A DNA stretch of 64,000 nt. It comes from Eupeodes corollae (lineage: Eukaryota > Arthropoda > Insecta > Diptera > Syrphidae). The first letter of the stretch is position 1, and each line of letters opens with the position of its first letter. The translations under genes and the position numbers were made by a program. Below are positions 22,766 to 34,236 of this stretch, piece by piece. The notes beneath the pieces were generated by a model. That model ran no database searches and was not told where the DNA came from. It saw nothing but the letters and a program-made list of their open reading frames with translations. The stretch spans positions 228,962,765 to 229,026,764 of the forward strand of contig NC_079147.1 in NCBI RefSeq assembly GCF_945859685.1, in the 5' to 3' direction.

Positions 22766-24185
22766 GGTTGTATTAATTGCTTTGCGATTACTCGTGAGGT
22801 GATCTTGTCGGGCTATAAGTCACTCTGCTTTTGCACAAAGGAACGACAAACAAATTCCCAATCAGACCAATAAATCGCGTACGTATCCTGCAACTCCTGA
22901 GGGGATTCATATTAGCATTCGGCGATGTTTTAACTGTTTTCTTTTTATAACTTATTTTTATGAATTTTTTGTGGTACGGTAAGGGATAGAAATCAATATC
23001 CCTGTGTGTGTGTTCGTAGGCGCGCGTGGGATTAATGTCAATGGACAGATAATGTGGCGCGACATCTACTCCAAGAAACGACGACAACGCAGAGCACAAC
23101 GGTTTGATTCATTGCCACTTTAAAATGAGACATCGCTTGCTCGTCGTTTCAACATTCACCAATCTTTGCGATGAGACACAGGCACCAAGGGAAGAGTCTG
23201 AGTAAACGGAATCAAAGCCAAAAGGAGTGTAGAAAAGAGACGATCACAAACTGCTTTTTTATTTTGCTCGATCGAAGTTTGATTTAAATGCGATCCGGCG
23301 CGGCGACAGAAGTTAAATATTTTTCACCTGTCACTAAGTTTGACAAGCAAAGCCTTACCATACCGAATCGGTCGGAAGGTGTAGGACTATAGCCAAATAT
23401 CAATCACATCGAAGTGGCTGCACGACGACATGAAGGCTGTTTGTGGAATAAGTTTCCACAGTATGTCCCGTCCATGTCCATGTCCTGTCCATGGCCAATG
23501 CCCATACCTGTACCTACACCACCACTGACTGTTTCAAATACCAATTAATTTGAAAATGGGAATCCAATCTCTTCGATGGAATTCCTTCTTTTTGGCAGGC
23601 TATGGGCCTCACCTACAATGGTAACCATAATTTATATAATTAGGAGGTGTCAATCATAATAAAAGATCCATTTAAAGTGATCTTGCAGCAAAGAAAGCGA
23701 AAATGTTGAAGAAACAACAGTATTCTCCATCAAGCCCCCATCAGAGATCGCAGTATCATTTGAATCTTAGAATATCTCAAGAATCACATATATATACAAA
23801 CTATAGTATAGTATAGATGTGCTTCATTGGCCACATTACAATAATTGGTGGAAGTCGGCCTGCAACCGGTTAAGGTTGAGCGTTGAGTATCGCATCTCTT
23901 TTTCCTGATAGATACATGAAATGGCAGATGCAATATACCAATTTCGATTAATTCACTCTACCACACATATATCTAAGTAGCAAGTTTCTGGGATCTGTGG
24001 ATCTGTGGATTGCGGCTGCGCGGCTGTGCTGCTCTGCGGCTGAAACTGGGAGTGCGGTAAGAATATAACAACACATGGTCGGTCAATTCACCGCCCGAAG
24101 ACGATCGATCCGTCAAGGTGCCATCGAAACGAACACGCTGTGATTAAAAACTGCTGTTCCTCCTTGGCGTACTGGTTGGATCTGG
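22766..24185. other. Single-copy-looking DNA with short cryptic repeats
   Basis: Higher complexity than the surroundings and without transposon signatures. Contains a GT run (about 23002-23012), a ccatgtcc repeat near 23470-23500, an imperfect TATAG run near 23798-23817 and gatctgtg repeats near 23994-24010. A 103-codon minus frame at 22788-23099 has no recognised domain. The base composition resembles host intergenic or regulatory DNA, but this is only an impression. Confidence 0.35.
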
Positions 24186-24357
24186 AACTTTAGATGGATA
24201 GATGGACACAGACGGAGGATGGTCTTATTCGCGAATGGCATATACGAATGAACAAACAGACAGACTGGCATTTGATTATTGGCTTCCATTTGGTGAGAAT
24301 GTATCGGTTCGGCGCACGCGGAATATTCATCGTCTTTTTCTTCTGCTCCATTGTCGC

Positions 24358-24412
24358 TGTCGTCTTCTCCGTCGTCGTCATCATCATCATCATCATCATC
24401 ATCATCGTTCGT
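24358..24412. repeat. (ATC/GAT)n microsatellite
   Basis: About 12 trinucleotide units of atc preceded by gtc variants. On the minus strand it yields a poly-Asp run within a 137-codon open frame (24113-24526) and in another frame a poly-Met run. All long frames here are produced by the repeat. Confidence 0.9.
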
Positions 24413-24539
24413 CCTAGTCAGGTGGGAATTATCATCAAAATAGCAGCCAAATGGAAGCTGCATAAAACTGGTTGTTAAGTTCAATGTGAATGATTGACGT
24501 TCGTTAAGCGCCTTGATTTTTCTCATTCGTGTACTTTTG

Positions 24540-25235
24540 TTTTTTGATCTTTTGAAATTCGATAATATATTTCATTTTAATTTTCGAAGATATTTAACTG
24601 CTTAGTATTGAACTTGCCAAGAAATATTCCGTCAGTCTTATTTTATAGCTAAAAAACTCAGTTCTGCTTGACTAAAATTCAAGGCCTTCACTATTTTCAA
24701 CTATTTTTATCCAATTTTGGCGGATGCAAAAACCTTTTTTCGATGATAGCAACAGTTTTGAAAATAGAACACAGGAAGAGAAGTAAAGAATAAAGATCAG
24801 CGTGAATAAGTCCCAAAGCTCAACCAATATTTTTCATCAGCATTGTAAAACAGACTTTAAAAAATACAGACTTACAGAGACTTTGCAGTTTGTGAAATGA
24901 TAGAGATTACTTTTTAGTGCAAATTTTAGTATTGGAATTATTTATATGGGTCAGAAAATGAAGACAATTCTAAAGTTCCACAGAAAATGGTCTTCCAATT
25001 GCAAATGCCAATTAAAATACCAAAAAAGAAGCAGAACTTTTCTGTCAGAAAATCTTTAAGTTTCATGCTATGGTCCACTTACCATTTTGGTTTTCAAGAA
25101 ACACAAATATTAAAACCCTAAAAGTGTACCAAGTGTTCTTCTGTCAAAAATTATTCTCGATTTGAGTTTGATTTAAAATATGTATGTATAAAATAAAATG
25201 TTCCAAGAAATCAATATTGGAAAAATCGACCATCG
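24540..25235. other. AT-rich DNA, nothing recognised
   Basis: No motifs or repeats of note. Confidence 0.4.
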
Positions 25236-25239
25236 ACGC

Positions 25240-25530
25240 AGCTTCTGGAAGCGAAGATTACTTGAATTAAGACCAAAACTCAATTATTGATTGTGCTGAT
25301 GTATTATGCACTTGGCTCAATTCAGTTGGCCATTGCTGATTTTAGTGGCGAAAATATTTCGAGAGTTCATCTTTTTGTGAAGAGGTTGTCAAATGCCATT
25401 GCTAATCCCATTTTATTCGCATGTTCGAAACATCAGGAGAACGGTTACAAGCAGTAAGAGAATTCTTTGATTTAGCCGAATTTCCAAAAACAATTGGTGC
25501 AGTAGATTGTAAGAAACTAATCACCCGTTT
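25240..25530 (+). mobile_element. PIF/Harbinger transposase fragment
   Basis: The plus strand, with one frame break, reads YYALGSIQLAIADFSGEN, then SRVHLFVKRLSNAIANPI, then a frame ending TIGAVDCKK. This is the usual Harbinger order: the helix with xFYAxGSxQ, the VxRVSxAIA block, and the IGAVDCTH segment holding the first catalytic Asp. The frame stops right after it. It overlaps in protein space with the relic at 17500-17615, so the two are separate insertions. Confidence 0.75.
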
Positions 25531-25669
25531 GAAAAAATGCAGAACTTTTTAGAATTAGCAAAGGTTGGTTCTGTATAAACGTTTAAAACGTGGTGTCAGC
25601 TGATCTGAAAAATAAAAGATAAAGTTGATCGTTGGTAGGCATGACTTATAAAATAAATAGGGGCTTAGT

Positions 25670-25775
25670 TAAGAAACACACGGATAAATTCCCATCCTGT
25701 CTGTCGATTGGTCTTGCATAAAAGTTTGTAGGTTTGCGTGTTTTGTTAAAAAATGTGTCAGTTGAATTATTTAAA
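25670..25775 (+). repeat. Repeat X copy 2, left end
   Basis: Contains attcccatcctgtctgtcg, ttggtcttgcataaaag and gtcagttgaattattta, which match the left end of copy 1 (15960) and the reversed copy 3 (54850-54950). The copy is interrupted by the mariner at 25776-26772 and resumes at 26836. Confidence 0.8.
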
Positions 25776-26772
25776 AAAAAATAAAGTTACCAATGTTGTC
25801 TTCCAAAGCGTCAATTAAAGTGGATTTGGCTGTATAGACATGAGCTTTAACATAGCCCCACAAAAAATAGTCTAAAGGTGTTAAATCGCACGATATAGGC
25901 GGCTAATTAACCGGTCCCGAACGTGAAATAAAAATTCACCGAACTCGCCTCTTAATAAGTCAATTGTTACGCGCGCTGTGTGGCTTGTGAAACCACATGT
26001 CATGCAAGTCAAGTTCTTACATTTTGGGCAAAAAAAAGTTGGATATCATCTTATGATAGCGCTAACCATTGAAGAAGTACGGTCCAATGATGCCATAAAC
26101 CGCATCAAACTGTGACTTTTTCTGGATACATTGATAGCTCTTGCAATGCTTCTATTGATATTCACTGATATTTACTAAAAAATCGACACTTCTGCTTATT
26201 TACGCAAGCATTGAGACAAAAATGAGCTTCGTCGCTGAACACAAATTTTCGGTAAAAAAGTGGATCTTCGGCAAACTTTCCAAGAGCTCATTCACCATAA
26301 ATTGTACGTTACAATAGGTCGTACGGCTTCAATTCTTGCACCATTGTATTTTGTATTTAGGCATCACACCTAATTCCTTCCGCAAAATTTTCCAAGTTGA
26401 TGAGTAACAGAGGATGCGAACGGCCACGAATCGATAGTTGATGGTCATCTTTAACACTGGACGATACAGCTGCGATAATTTCTTCAGTTCGCACTCTACG
26501 TAAGCGTCCAACAATGTAAATTTGGTGCGAAATTTAGTCCCAACAGCCCAAATAGCCGCTTTAGTAGGTCGATTAAATTGACCGTAAAATGGAAGAATCG
26601 CGCGATGAACTTTTTTAACAGAGCACGCATTATGATAATAAAATTCATGACGATTCATGGTTAAATCATAGACCAAACTGAAGATTTTTGACAGTGAAAC
26701 AAAACACGAAACGAGCGTCAGCTGTTTAAACCAGTGCTGACAAAAAGCTAATAGCTACAAAATCACCTTTAT
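25776..26772 (-). mobile_element. Mariner-like transposon, 3'-truncated, minus strand
   Basis: The right edge at 26757-26772 (aaaatcaccttta) is the inward-facing terminal repeat also seen at 10758-10778. The minus frame 26676-26329 encodes the N-terminal DNA-binding region: SVKKVHRAILPFYGQFNRP, AAIWAVGTKFRTKF, then CYSSTWKILRKELGV. Beyond a frame break come remnants of the catalytic domain, including AHFCLNACVNKQKCR near 26240 and IIGPYFFNG near 26070. A segment for WGYVKAHVY and IDALEDNIGNF lies at about 25855-25780, where the element stops without its left terminal repeat. Stops throughout; inactive. Confidence 0.85.
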
Positions 26773-26835
26773 CAAACAAATCCAATTTGACGATGGAATT
26801 GATTTGATTCCGTGGTCTTCTTTTATTTACGAAAG

Positions 26836-27565
26836 AACGTCAATTTTTACCAATTCATCGTATTTTTTTGTAGATTTAAATTTTGTATGAAAAAACTGCC
26901 TGTTGGATTTTTATAAAAAAAATTGCTTAATGTCGAAAACAATATTTTCTGTGAGATCACAGTTTGAAGCTAATATTTTAAAATTTTGAAAAGATATTTG
27001 AGTATTGTTTTTTTTATTTTTTTGTAAAAAAAAACTGTCATTCGATTTTTCTTAAAATTTAACCATATGTTAAAAACGTTATGTTTCGTTACACAAAATT
27101 ATTTTGGAGATAAAATCATTTTTTTCGTTCTTACAAATTTTGAGGTGACAAATATTTGTTTTCAGTTCTTTTGATTTATTAGAAAAACGCTTAATTGGAA
27201 TTATTGGTTTGGTTTCAGGTTAGAATAAATAATATACAATTTAATACAAGTCTCTAGCGTTATTGGTTCGTGACATATGTAAAAAATAACACTCAATTTT
27301 CAAAGAACCCTGTCTGCATTATTATCAGTATAACAAAATGTATTTGAAGTCGATATCTCTACTGGTTCTTGAGCTAGGGACGACGAAAAAACGTCCCGAA
27401 CGTACGGATGTACGGACGTACATACAGACTTACGAACGTACGTACACACGGACGTACAGGCATCTCTCTAAAAATCTTTTATTTCGACTCTAGAGACCTT
27501 GAAATGTCAATATTTTCCATTTGACAAACCGGACCAATTACAATATTTTCCTATGGAAAGTTTAT
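26836..27565 (+). repeat. Repeat X copy 2, main part
   Basis: Resumes with gtcaatttttaccaattc and runs through the tandem unit words to attggttcgtgacatatg, then the block acgacgaaaaaacgtccc, an imperfect 8-bp array of the acgtacgg type (27398-27462), and ends with tacaatattttcctatgg. Copy 1 lacks the 8-bp array, so copies differ by internal indels. Confidence 0.85.
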
Positions 27566-27940
27566 AACGTAGTTAAGTCATGTTTTGCATGGGATTGTTT
27601 GTGCTGTGTGCGCAGATAATTATGTAAAGATCAAAACAATGATTAAATTAAATGTTCAAGTCAAATGGTTGCAGTTATTTTGTGTCGTGCTTTAGCGCGT
27701 AGTGTTGACCAAAACTCAGATTGTAGATTTCTCCTCGCTCTTTGTAATTAAGCATTACAAAAACGGCATTACACTTAAAGGTTTTTGAGGTTCAGTTAAA
27801 TAAAACCTCAACTCAGTTACTAAGCAGTAACCATACTATTCTAAGTTTACGAAAAGCTCTTAATTATAATTTTGCCAATGAAAAATTTCCAACTGAAATA
27901 GATTTTTTAGTAATAACTAATAACAAAGTGCTTTTTAAAA
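27566..27940. other. AT-rich spacer
   Basis: No feature recognised. Confidence 0.4.
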
Positions 27941-27943
27941 GGG

Positions 27944-28245
27944 TGAAAATCCGTCTTGGACACACATTTTTAGAATCAAAGGAATTCGTCTGATATTTTG
28001 GTATATGATTGTTTTGGTTATGGTTAATAGGAACAAAGTTATTAAGGATTTAAGTTGAAAAATTCTTTTAAGAAGTGTTAAAATGCGTCTGGTGAGGGGA
28101 AGGCTGAAGGCAAAACGTCTTGGACACACATTTTTACAATCAGGAGGTTTTTTTATGATTTTTTAATGTATCATTCATAAAGTCTTGCGAGGGGAAGGCT
28201 GAAAGCAAAACGTCTTGGACACACTTTTTTGACATCAGGGTACCA
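27944..28245 (+). repeat. Repeat Y: degenerate tandem copies of a 50-bp motif
   Basis: The motif aggggaaggctgaaagc followed by aaaacgtcttggacacac and attttt-caatcagg occurs at about 28093-28145 and 28193-28242. A partial unit lies at 27944-27975 and a related unit at 49975-50036, beside the LOA/I-like insertion. No coding role is suggested. Confidence 0.7.
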
Positions 28246-28674
28246 TCCCTTTTTGTTTATATATCCATTTAAGTGGTTATCACTTCAACCCCAAAATCGA
28301 AAAAATTACCATTTTCGAACGGCTACTCCGCCCCGCCTGAAAAAAACCTGCCAGACGGTTGAATTTGGCATAATGTTACGTATATCTACACATACATGTA
28401 TAATATATTTTGTTTATCACTCCACTCCCAAAATTTGCTGTCGGTTCTTAGACTATTAGAAATAAAAAATTATTTTCAATTCGTCAACTTTAAGGCAGCA
28501 CTTTGAAGAAGTTAATTTTAAACACTCTATTATAATCGGTGACTCTAAGGTACTCAAACACAAATTACTTGGCGACAACTTTCCCAAAATGTTTCAAACT
28601 CTTTTGAACATTTATGTAACGAGTCTAATATTCGAACTCTAAAATGTGCCTCTGGAATTTGGAAAAGACTATTT
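28246..28674. other. No gene recognised
   Basis: A 76-codon plus frame at 28229-28459 overlaps the edge of repeat Y and shows no motif. Confidence 0.35.
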
Positions 28675-28980
28675 CTAATATTGGCAACCGAGGAAAGATG
28701 TCGAGTTCAAACCTAGAAATTGATCGCATCGGATCTCGGATTTTAACTTATTTTCAGTAAATTTTAGTGCAGACAAAAAAAATATAAAAACGTATTCGGA
28801 AAAATACAATTTGTTTGCAATTACTGTTGGGATGGTCGATTGAATATGGTGCCCTTTTAACGTCTCCATTCGAGCCTCCGAAACTCGGCATTCAAGGACC
28901 TTTTTAGCTTTATATAGTTCGACTATAGCACTTTCGCGGTCAAATGGGGATCTTCTCTTTCCAATTTCTAGTATTTCCAA
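28675..28980 (-). other. Unrecognised 101-codon frame
   Basis: An open minus frame with an acidic/basic helical start (MEILEIGKRRSPFDRES) and a Phe-rich tail. No domain is recognised, no matching copy is seen elsewhere in the window, and there is no clear splice context. It may be a chance frame or a piece of an unfamiliar element. Confidence 0.2.
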
Positions 28981-31830
28981 TTTTGTTTTTTACTTGGTCT
29001 TGCTTCCACTCTTCGTCTAAAACACATCTTTGGAAGGTCCCATTTTACCATCTATTTTCTGTTGTTTACGACGCCTTGTCAACAAAGGGTTTAGTGGTTT
29101 TCGTAACTTTGCTAAATTAATCCTCTACGAAGAGTCTTCAACAGCTTCTTCGGAATCTCAACCTCGTCTTTAACCATGTTGTAGGAAATTAAGTTTTCAT
29201 TTTCAAAAACAATTATTTAATCTGATACACATGCATGTATCCAATTGATTCCGAGAGGGTTAAGGATTTTAGTTGCTGATAAGTCGCTATCACCAGTCAC
29301 TGCACATACGTCAACTGCGACTGAATCAGTGTCTTAAATAGTTACGTCATCGGCACCTTGTCCTTATTTATTTCTCTGCGCCATCAGTATATCGATTATA
29401 TGGCTGGTATTGAAATGCACTAGCAATAAGCCAGTCTTCCTCCTTTGTAGAATATACCACTTTTGGCACTTTTTCAATGTACAAAAACATTCAAACTCTT
29501 CAAATAATTGCGCAGAATAAATCTCTAACTGTCAAAAATGTCTTCCCAGGTAACATTTTAAGAACGCATGTAGGCTAAATTTTAAATTTCAGTTGAATTA
29601 AAATAGTGAAGAAAAACAATGTTCAACTTGTCTTTCAATTCTCAAGTTTGTGTCGACTCTATAGTTGGCCAACTTTAGAGTTTGAGTCAAGCTGATAAAT
29701 AGTGAAGAACTTGGCTCTTAGTTGCTCAACGTTTAATTTTTTGGTTTTTATTTTTTCAATTCAGTGTGTTTCATAAAAAAATAAGAGACCTCTGTTTAAA
29801 CTTTGCTGAGAGATTTTTTAGCGAGCTTCACTGCTCCTATACTTGTTTTTTTTTGTAGAATGATTAAAGTCGGGGAAATTCCGACAGCTCAAAAAGGAAA
29901 GTTTTGGTTTCGGTTTGAAAGCGCCTTTAAGAATGTGTTCCGTAACATATCTTCTACCGGGTTTCTGTTTTTGTGTGTAATAAGACTGAATTTGCTTATA
30001 TGTTTGTTTTACTCTGATCTCGACTTATCTTTCAATTTTGAAGACAACAAAATATGGCCAAAGAATACAACATAGACCTTTATACACTTCCTACTATTAA
30101 AGCTTCTTTTATGCATCGATTGTGCTGTCTTTAGACACACACCACCTCTCTTCTTTCTCAATCCGCCACTAGATGAATTACTGAAATCCAATCAATTATC
30201 TTAGATTAACTTTAATATAGAGACGTCACGTCAGTTGTTCGTCTGAATCAACATTATTAAAAAATTATTCCCCGAAATATGCTATGGCCAACATTATTAT
30301 TTGAAATAGTTTCAATGTACTAAGTCGATCTTATAACAAACACCAGTTGGTCAACCACTACCGGCATCAAAATCATCATGCTTATAGAAGGCGATCAATC
30401 AATTAGTAATTCGGTTTATTAAATTCGCCTGATTGCTACAGGCGACAGAAGAAGAATATTTTTTCAACCCATGGTCCAATTATTTTCACAGAACAATCAA
30501 TCACTCAATGAGGAAAACGAAGAAGTTATTGCTCTTGAGACGAACCAAAAATTCTTCAACAGTTCTTTATTTTCGTCCAGTGTTGTTCATCCATATGTTT
30601 GGATAAAAAAAAAGACGAAATTGACATAAAAGTTTATGTATCTACAGAGAGTGATTTTAAGGTTTTCATCAGCTTTCCATGATTTGATCATTGAAGGAAT
30701 TTAGGAAGACCAAAATAACACAACTTACGTAAATGAATAGTAAACAGAAGTTTAGATTAAATAAGAAACCCGCAACATAGTCGCCCGAAAATTAGACTGT
30801 CAATAGTCGTCTCTGGAGTGTGATTTTAATTTCATACCCAAACGGATTCCTCCACAATACTTCTCACGAAGATTAATAACATAACCAAAAAAGCCCAGAC
30901 TCCTATAGAGAGAGACTACAACAAAAATAAAAAAATAAAAAAAACAGAACTCCGTGAATCATGACGACCGCGAGGAAGAAATAAGATGCCATCTTGATTT
31001 CATTTTCATATGCAAAAGAGCAAATTCATAATATATACCTTCGTTTATATGGGAAAGGAAGTGGGGAAGACTGTGTTATCCTTGCGTCTGAAAATAGAAG
31101 GATGTAACCTGTACTGTATACATGTAATATTACACAAGCACCGCACCATGGTTTCCGCTCGGCATTTTGAGAAACGATTTTATTTTATATTCACATAGTT
31201 TTTCAAAATACGATGAGTAATCAGCGAAAGGAATCAAATGTCAATTTTGACAGTAAAAGTGTCAAAAAATCAATTTAAATCCATCTACAACTGTTCTTGA
31301 AAAGAAAAAAATATTAAATTAAATTTTAAATCAACTTTAAAATAGTTTTCGATAATCAAGATCTGAAAGAGTTAACAAAATTATTTATCTAGCAGGTTTT
31401 TTTTCTATACCAAACGTAAGCTTGCTTCAGTAAACGACAACTTATTGGCTAAAAACAATGATAAAGCTGAAGCTGACGATTGTGATACTGTCAAAGCTGA
31501 AAAGAACGAAAACAACACACAGGGAAGTTGAAGCCGAAGCTGAAGTTGGACGAACTTTTAATTTTGACTTCATGACTCGCATATTTTTGAGATTTGCATG
31601 TCAAGGGATCATGTTGAAAACTTTTGACTTGATGCTATTGTGGACACTCTCGTCATGTTGAAAACTTTTGCTTTGATTTAAATTTGCGCGTTTTTAATGA
31701 CAGCTTCTGCTTCCGGCGTTTTCTTAAACTTCCAGCTTCACCCATTGTGTCCAGGCAGTTAAGAGTAAAAATAGTGCAAATACATGTATTACCTAACTTA
31801 ATATAGTTCTGCCATTATTGGAATAGGGTT
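28981..31830. other. Long interval without recognised genes
   Basis: About 2.8 kb, AT-rich. A weak LINE-like stretch at about 29480-29590 (IQTLQIIAQNKSL) is too short to call. Cryptic-simple sequence with repeated aaagctgaagctga words lies near 31465-31545. No domains seen. Confidence 0.4.
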
Positions 31831-32100
31831 GTACCCGTGGCATGATGGTTAGTGCGTTGGACTGTCATGCCAGAGGTCTTGGGTTCAATCCCTGCCTCTG
31901 TTATCTAAAGTTTTTTTCACGGGTACTGCCTATTGCGAGGAATTGACAAATCCTCCAAAAGTAATTCTTGTCATGAAAAGTGCTTTCTCAAATAAGCCGT
32001 TCGAATTCAGCTCCTCTCCCTCCATGCCTGATAACAGTAAGTGACTAGGCCCTAGTTTTCAATGGACTGTTGCGCCACTTAACTTATTTATTTAATTTTT
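31831..32100 (+). mobile_element. tRNA-derived SINE (copy 3), best-preserved head
   Basis: The head reads gtggcatgatggttagtgc, ggactgtcatgccagaggtc and then ttgggttcaatccctgcc, a canonical polymerase III A-box region and B box. The anticodon-arm word ctgtcatgccagag and the TTCAATCCC arm resemble tRNA-Asp(GUC). The body and 3' end (gactgttgcgccacttaa and a ttatttatttaa tail) match the other copies. Confidence 0.93.
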
Positions 32101-33060
32101 TGAAAAGGATGAAATTTTATCGACTTCTAGAAAAATGTGTTCTTATTTTTACACCAAATACCTTACCCACAAGTGCATTAATAAAGTTATCCCAAGTCAA
32201 ATTGCGATTGAAAGTAACCCCGAGATTTTTCCCACTTTCCACATAATCAATCATTGCTCAAAACAATCGAACGAAAATATTTGAGATCAAGACTTTTCTT
32301 TGATATTACTACGCACTTAGATTTGTTTGGATTTAAAAGAGACTATTTAAGTGAGACCACTTTTCAATTTTCTCTAGGTCTTCATTTACACAAAATGCTG
32401 AACAATGAGCCCAAAGCGTCAGCTCATGTGTAATTTGACGTCATCCGCATACATATGAACCGAACAGTTCTTGTTCATTGACGTAGATTGAGAACAGCAG
32501 AGGACCAAGTATAGAACCCTGAGGGACACCGGATACGTTAGGTAGAAAATCAGATAAACTATCCTCAATTTACACAGCTTGCATTCGATTACTCAAATAA
32601 GAATAGATAAGCCTTGTAGCACTTGCTGAAAAATTAAAGTTTTGCTTAAGTTTGTTACACAATATTTAACGTGATTGGCAGTGTCGAAAGCCTTAGAAAA
32701 ATCAAGCAACACTAGGAACGTAATCTCATCCTTATCCAAAGCTCGCCTTATATCGGCAGTAACATTTAACAATGCCGTGATACAACTGTGCTTTTCAGGG
32801 AAACCAGATTGTAGTGGTGTGAGCAGCGAGTTTGCCGCAAGATGAAAGCTGATTTGGCTTTGTAAAATTCTTTCAAACACTTTCGACAAGAATGGTAAGA
32901 TAGATAAAGCCTAAAGTGCGTTTTTTTGGAAAAGGTATAACTTTAGAAAAGTTCCATAGGCGTGGATAGAAACCTGTCATCAGAATCGTATTGAACATAA
33001 AAGTAAAATAAGGCAGAACAATCGGCAGAATCATTTTCAAAAATGTCGTTGTTTGAAAAT
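32101..33060 (-). mobile_element. CR1-like LINE RT fragment, minus strand
   Basis: Read from about 33050: FYPRLWNF and the PFPKK region, LSKVFERILQSQISFHLAAN (32889), SLLTPLQSGFPEKHSC, then ALLNVTADIRRALDKDEITF and LVLLDFSKAFDTANH with the first RT catalytic Asp. After a frame break come SNRMQAV, NVSGVPQGSILGPLLFSIYV (about 32545-32485) and HMYADDVKLH (32455-32430) with the intact YADD box. The thumb region follows with WSHLN, SGKNLGVTF and NLTWDNFIN (about 32240-32180). Frameshifts and stops make it inactive. It is bordered by a SINE on one side and a mariner on the other. Confidence 0.88.
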
Positions 33061-33102
33061 GTTGCGTTTAAAATGTTAGTCTACATTAAAACGGTCAACT
33101 TA

Positions 33103-34018
33103 AAGAGTGATTCTCTAACTATTATCTTTTTGACAACACTATTTTAAACAGCTGACGCACGTTTCGTGTTTTGTTTCACTGCCAAACATCTTCAGTTTAA
33201 ATAAAAAACAACTCTCAAACATTCCTGTGTGCGATTACTGTTGTCAGGAATGGGGGGACCTACAGTTTTACGCCGGATCCAAACGGCTAATTTGAGAAAG
33301 CACTTTTCGTGACAAGAAATACTCTTGGAGAATTTGTCATTTCCTCGCAAGAGGCAGTACCCGTGAAAAAACTTTAGATGGCATGGACAGGGATTGAACC
33401 CAAGATCTCAGTCACAGTTTGATGAGATTTATGGGCTGGTGGCATTATTGGACCGTACTTCTACAAATATGATACGAATCTTAACGTAACTGTGAATGGT
33501 GAGCGCTACCGTGAGATGATACCCAACATTTTTCTTGCCCAAAATGCAAGAGCTTGACTTGCATGACATGCGGTTTCAACAAGACGATGGCACACGCCAC
33601 ATAGCAAGCGCGATAATGGACTTATTAAGAGGTGACTTTGGTGATGATTTCTTATTTTTCGTTAGGGACCGTTCAATTGGCCGCCTAGATCGTGCGATTT
33701 AACGCCTTTAGACTATTTTTAGTGGGGCTATGTTAGGGCTCATGTCTACAGGCATGCCCGTTTCAATTGACGCGTTGAAAGACAACATTGAAGCATTTAC
33801 AGTGAGATACCGGCCGAAATGTTGAAAAAAGTATACTAAAATTGGACTAAGAAGTAGGACCATTTGAGGCGCAGTCAAGGTCAACATCTGCATGAAATAA
33901 TCTTCAAACATTAAAGTATATGAACCGTATCATCGATCAAATAAAAATATCATGCATATTTTTGAATTTCATGTGTTTTTGAAAAACTTTCCTATAGCTT
34001 TTAAAAAATCACCCTTTA
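33103..34018 (+). mobile_element. Mariner-like element with inverted repeats, split by a SINE
   Basis: The left end, aaagagtgattctc (33103), pairs with the right end, aaaaaatcaccctttac (34003-34018), giving inverted repeats of about 12 bp. The 5' UTR at 33130-33180 (cagctgacgcacgtttcgtg) is the reverse complement of that at 26700 in the 25.8-kb copy, so they are one family. A reversed SINE sits at 33208-33412. The catalytic half follows: GIIGPYFYKYDTNL (33445), NVTVNGERYREMI, FQQDDGTRHIAS with the second catalytic Asp (33570), a frameshifted DLTPLDY region (33700) and PVSIDALKDNIEAF (33760). The N-terminal DNA-binding part is missing. Confidence 0.87.
33208..33412 (-). mobile_element. tRNA-derived SINE (copy 4), reversed, inside a mariner
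   Basis: In minus orientation, B box gggttcaatccctg, then ccatctaaagttttttcac, gtactgcctcttgcgagg, aaagtgctttctcaaatt and gtaggtccccccattcc. It is truncated at both ends: the A-box half of the head and the gttgcgcc tail are missing. It interrupts the mariner at 33103-34018. Confidence 0.88.
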
Positions 34019-34236
34019 CATATAATGAATGCGTTGATTATTTGGCATCACAGACAAATCTACAACACTGCGACTAATTCAAGTATGCATTAGTTTCAGA
34101 GAACCTAAAAAGGTAATCACACACGTTGTAACTGGTGGCGATGGAATCTTTTAAGCTTACAAAAAATGACCGAAAAATCATACGTTATCGCACAACCGAA
34201 GCAAGTTTTTTGAAATCGTTTCTGTCAATTTTTTAA

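Noticed and set aside
22788..23099. 103-codon minus frame considered as a host exon
   Set aside because: No recognisable domain, and composition is consistent with chance. Left undescribed as a gene.
24113..24526. 137-codon minus frame with a poly-Asp run, and overlapping frames on both strands
   Set aside because: Openness is produced by the (ATC)n microsatellite; the flanks have no domain, and equally long frames exist on the opposite strand.
25776..26772. Host gene encoding a mariner-fused protein (SETMAR type)
   Set aside because: Only transposase sequence with stops is seen, plus a terminal repeat; no SET domain or intact frame.
29480..29590. LINE C-terminal similarity (IQTLQIIAQNKSL)
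   Set aside because: Only about 15 residues fit, and no neighbouring RT motif confirms it.
31831..31900. Functional tRNA gene
   Set aside because: The A- and B-box words are present, but the sequence continues into the repeated SINE body and the acceptor stem does not close.
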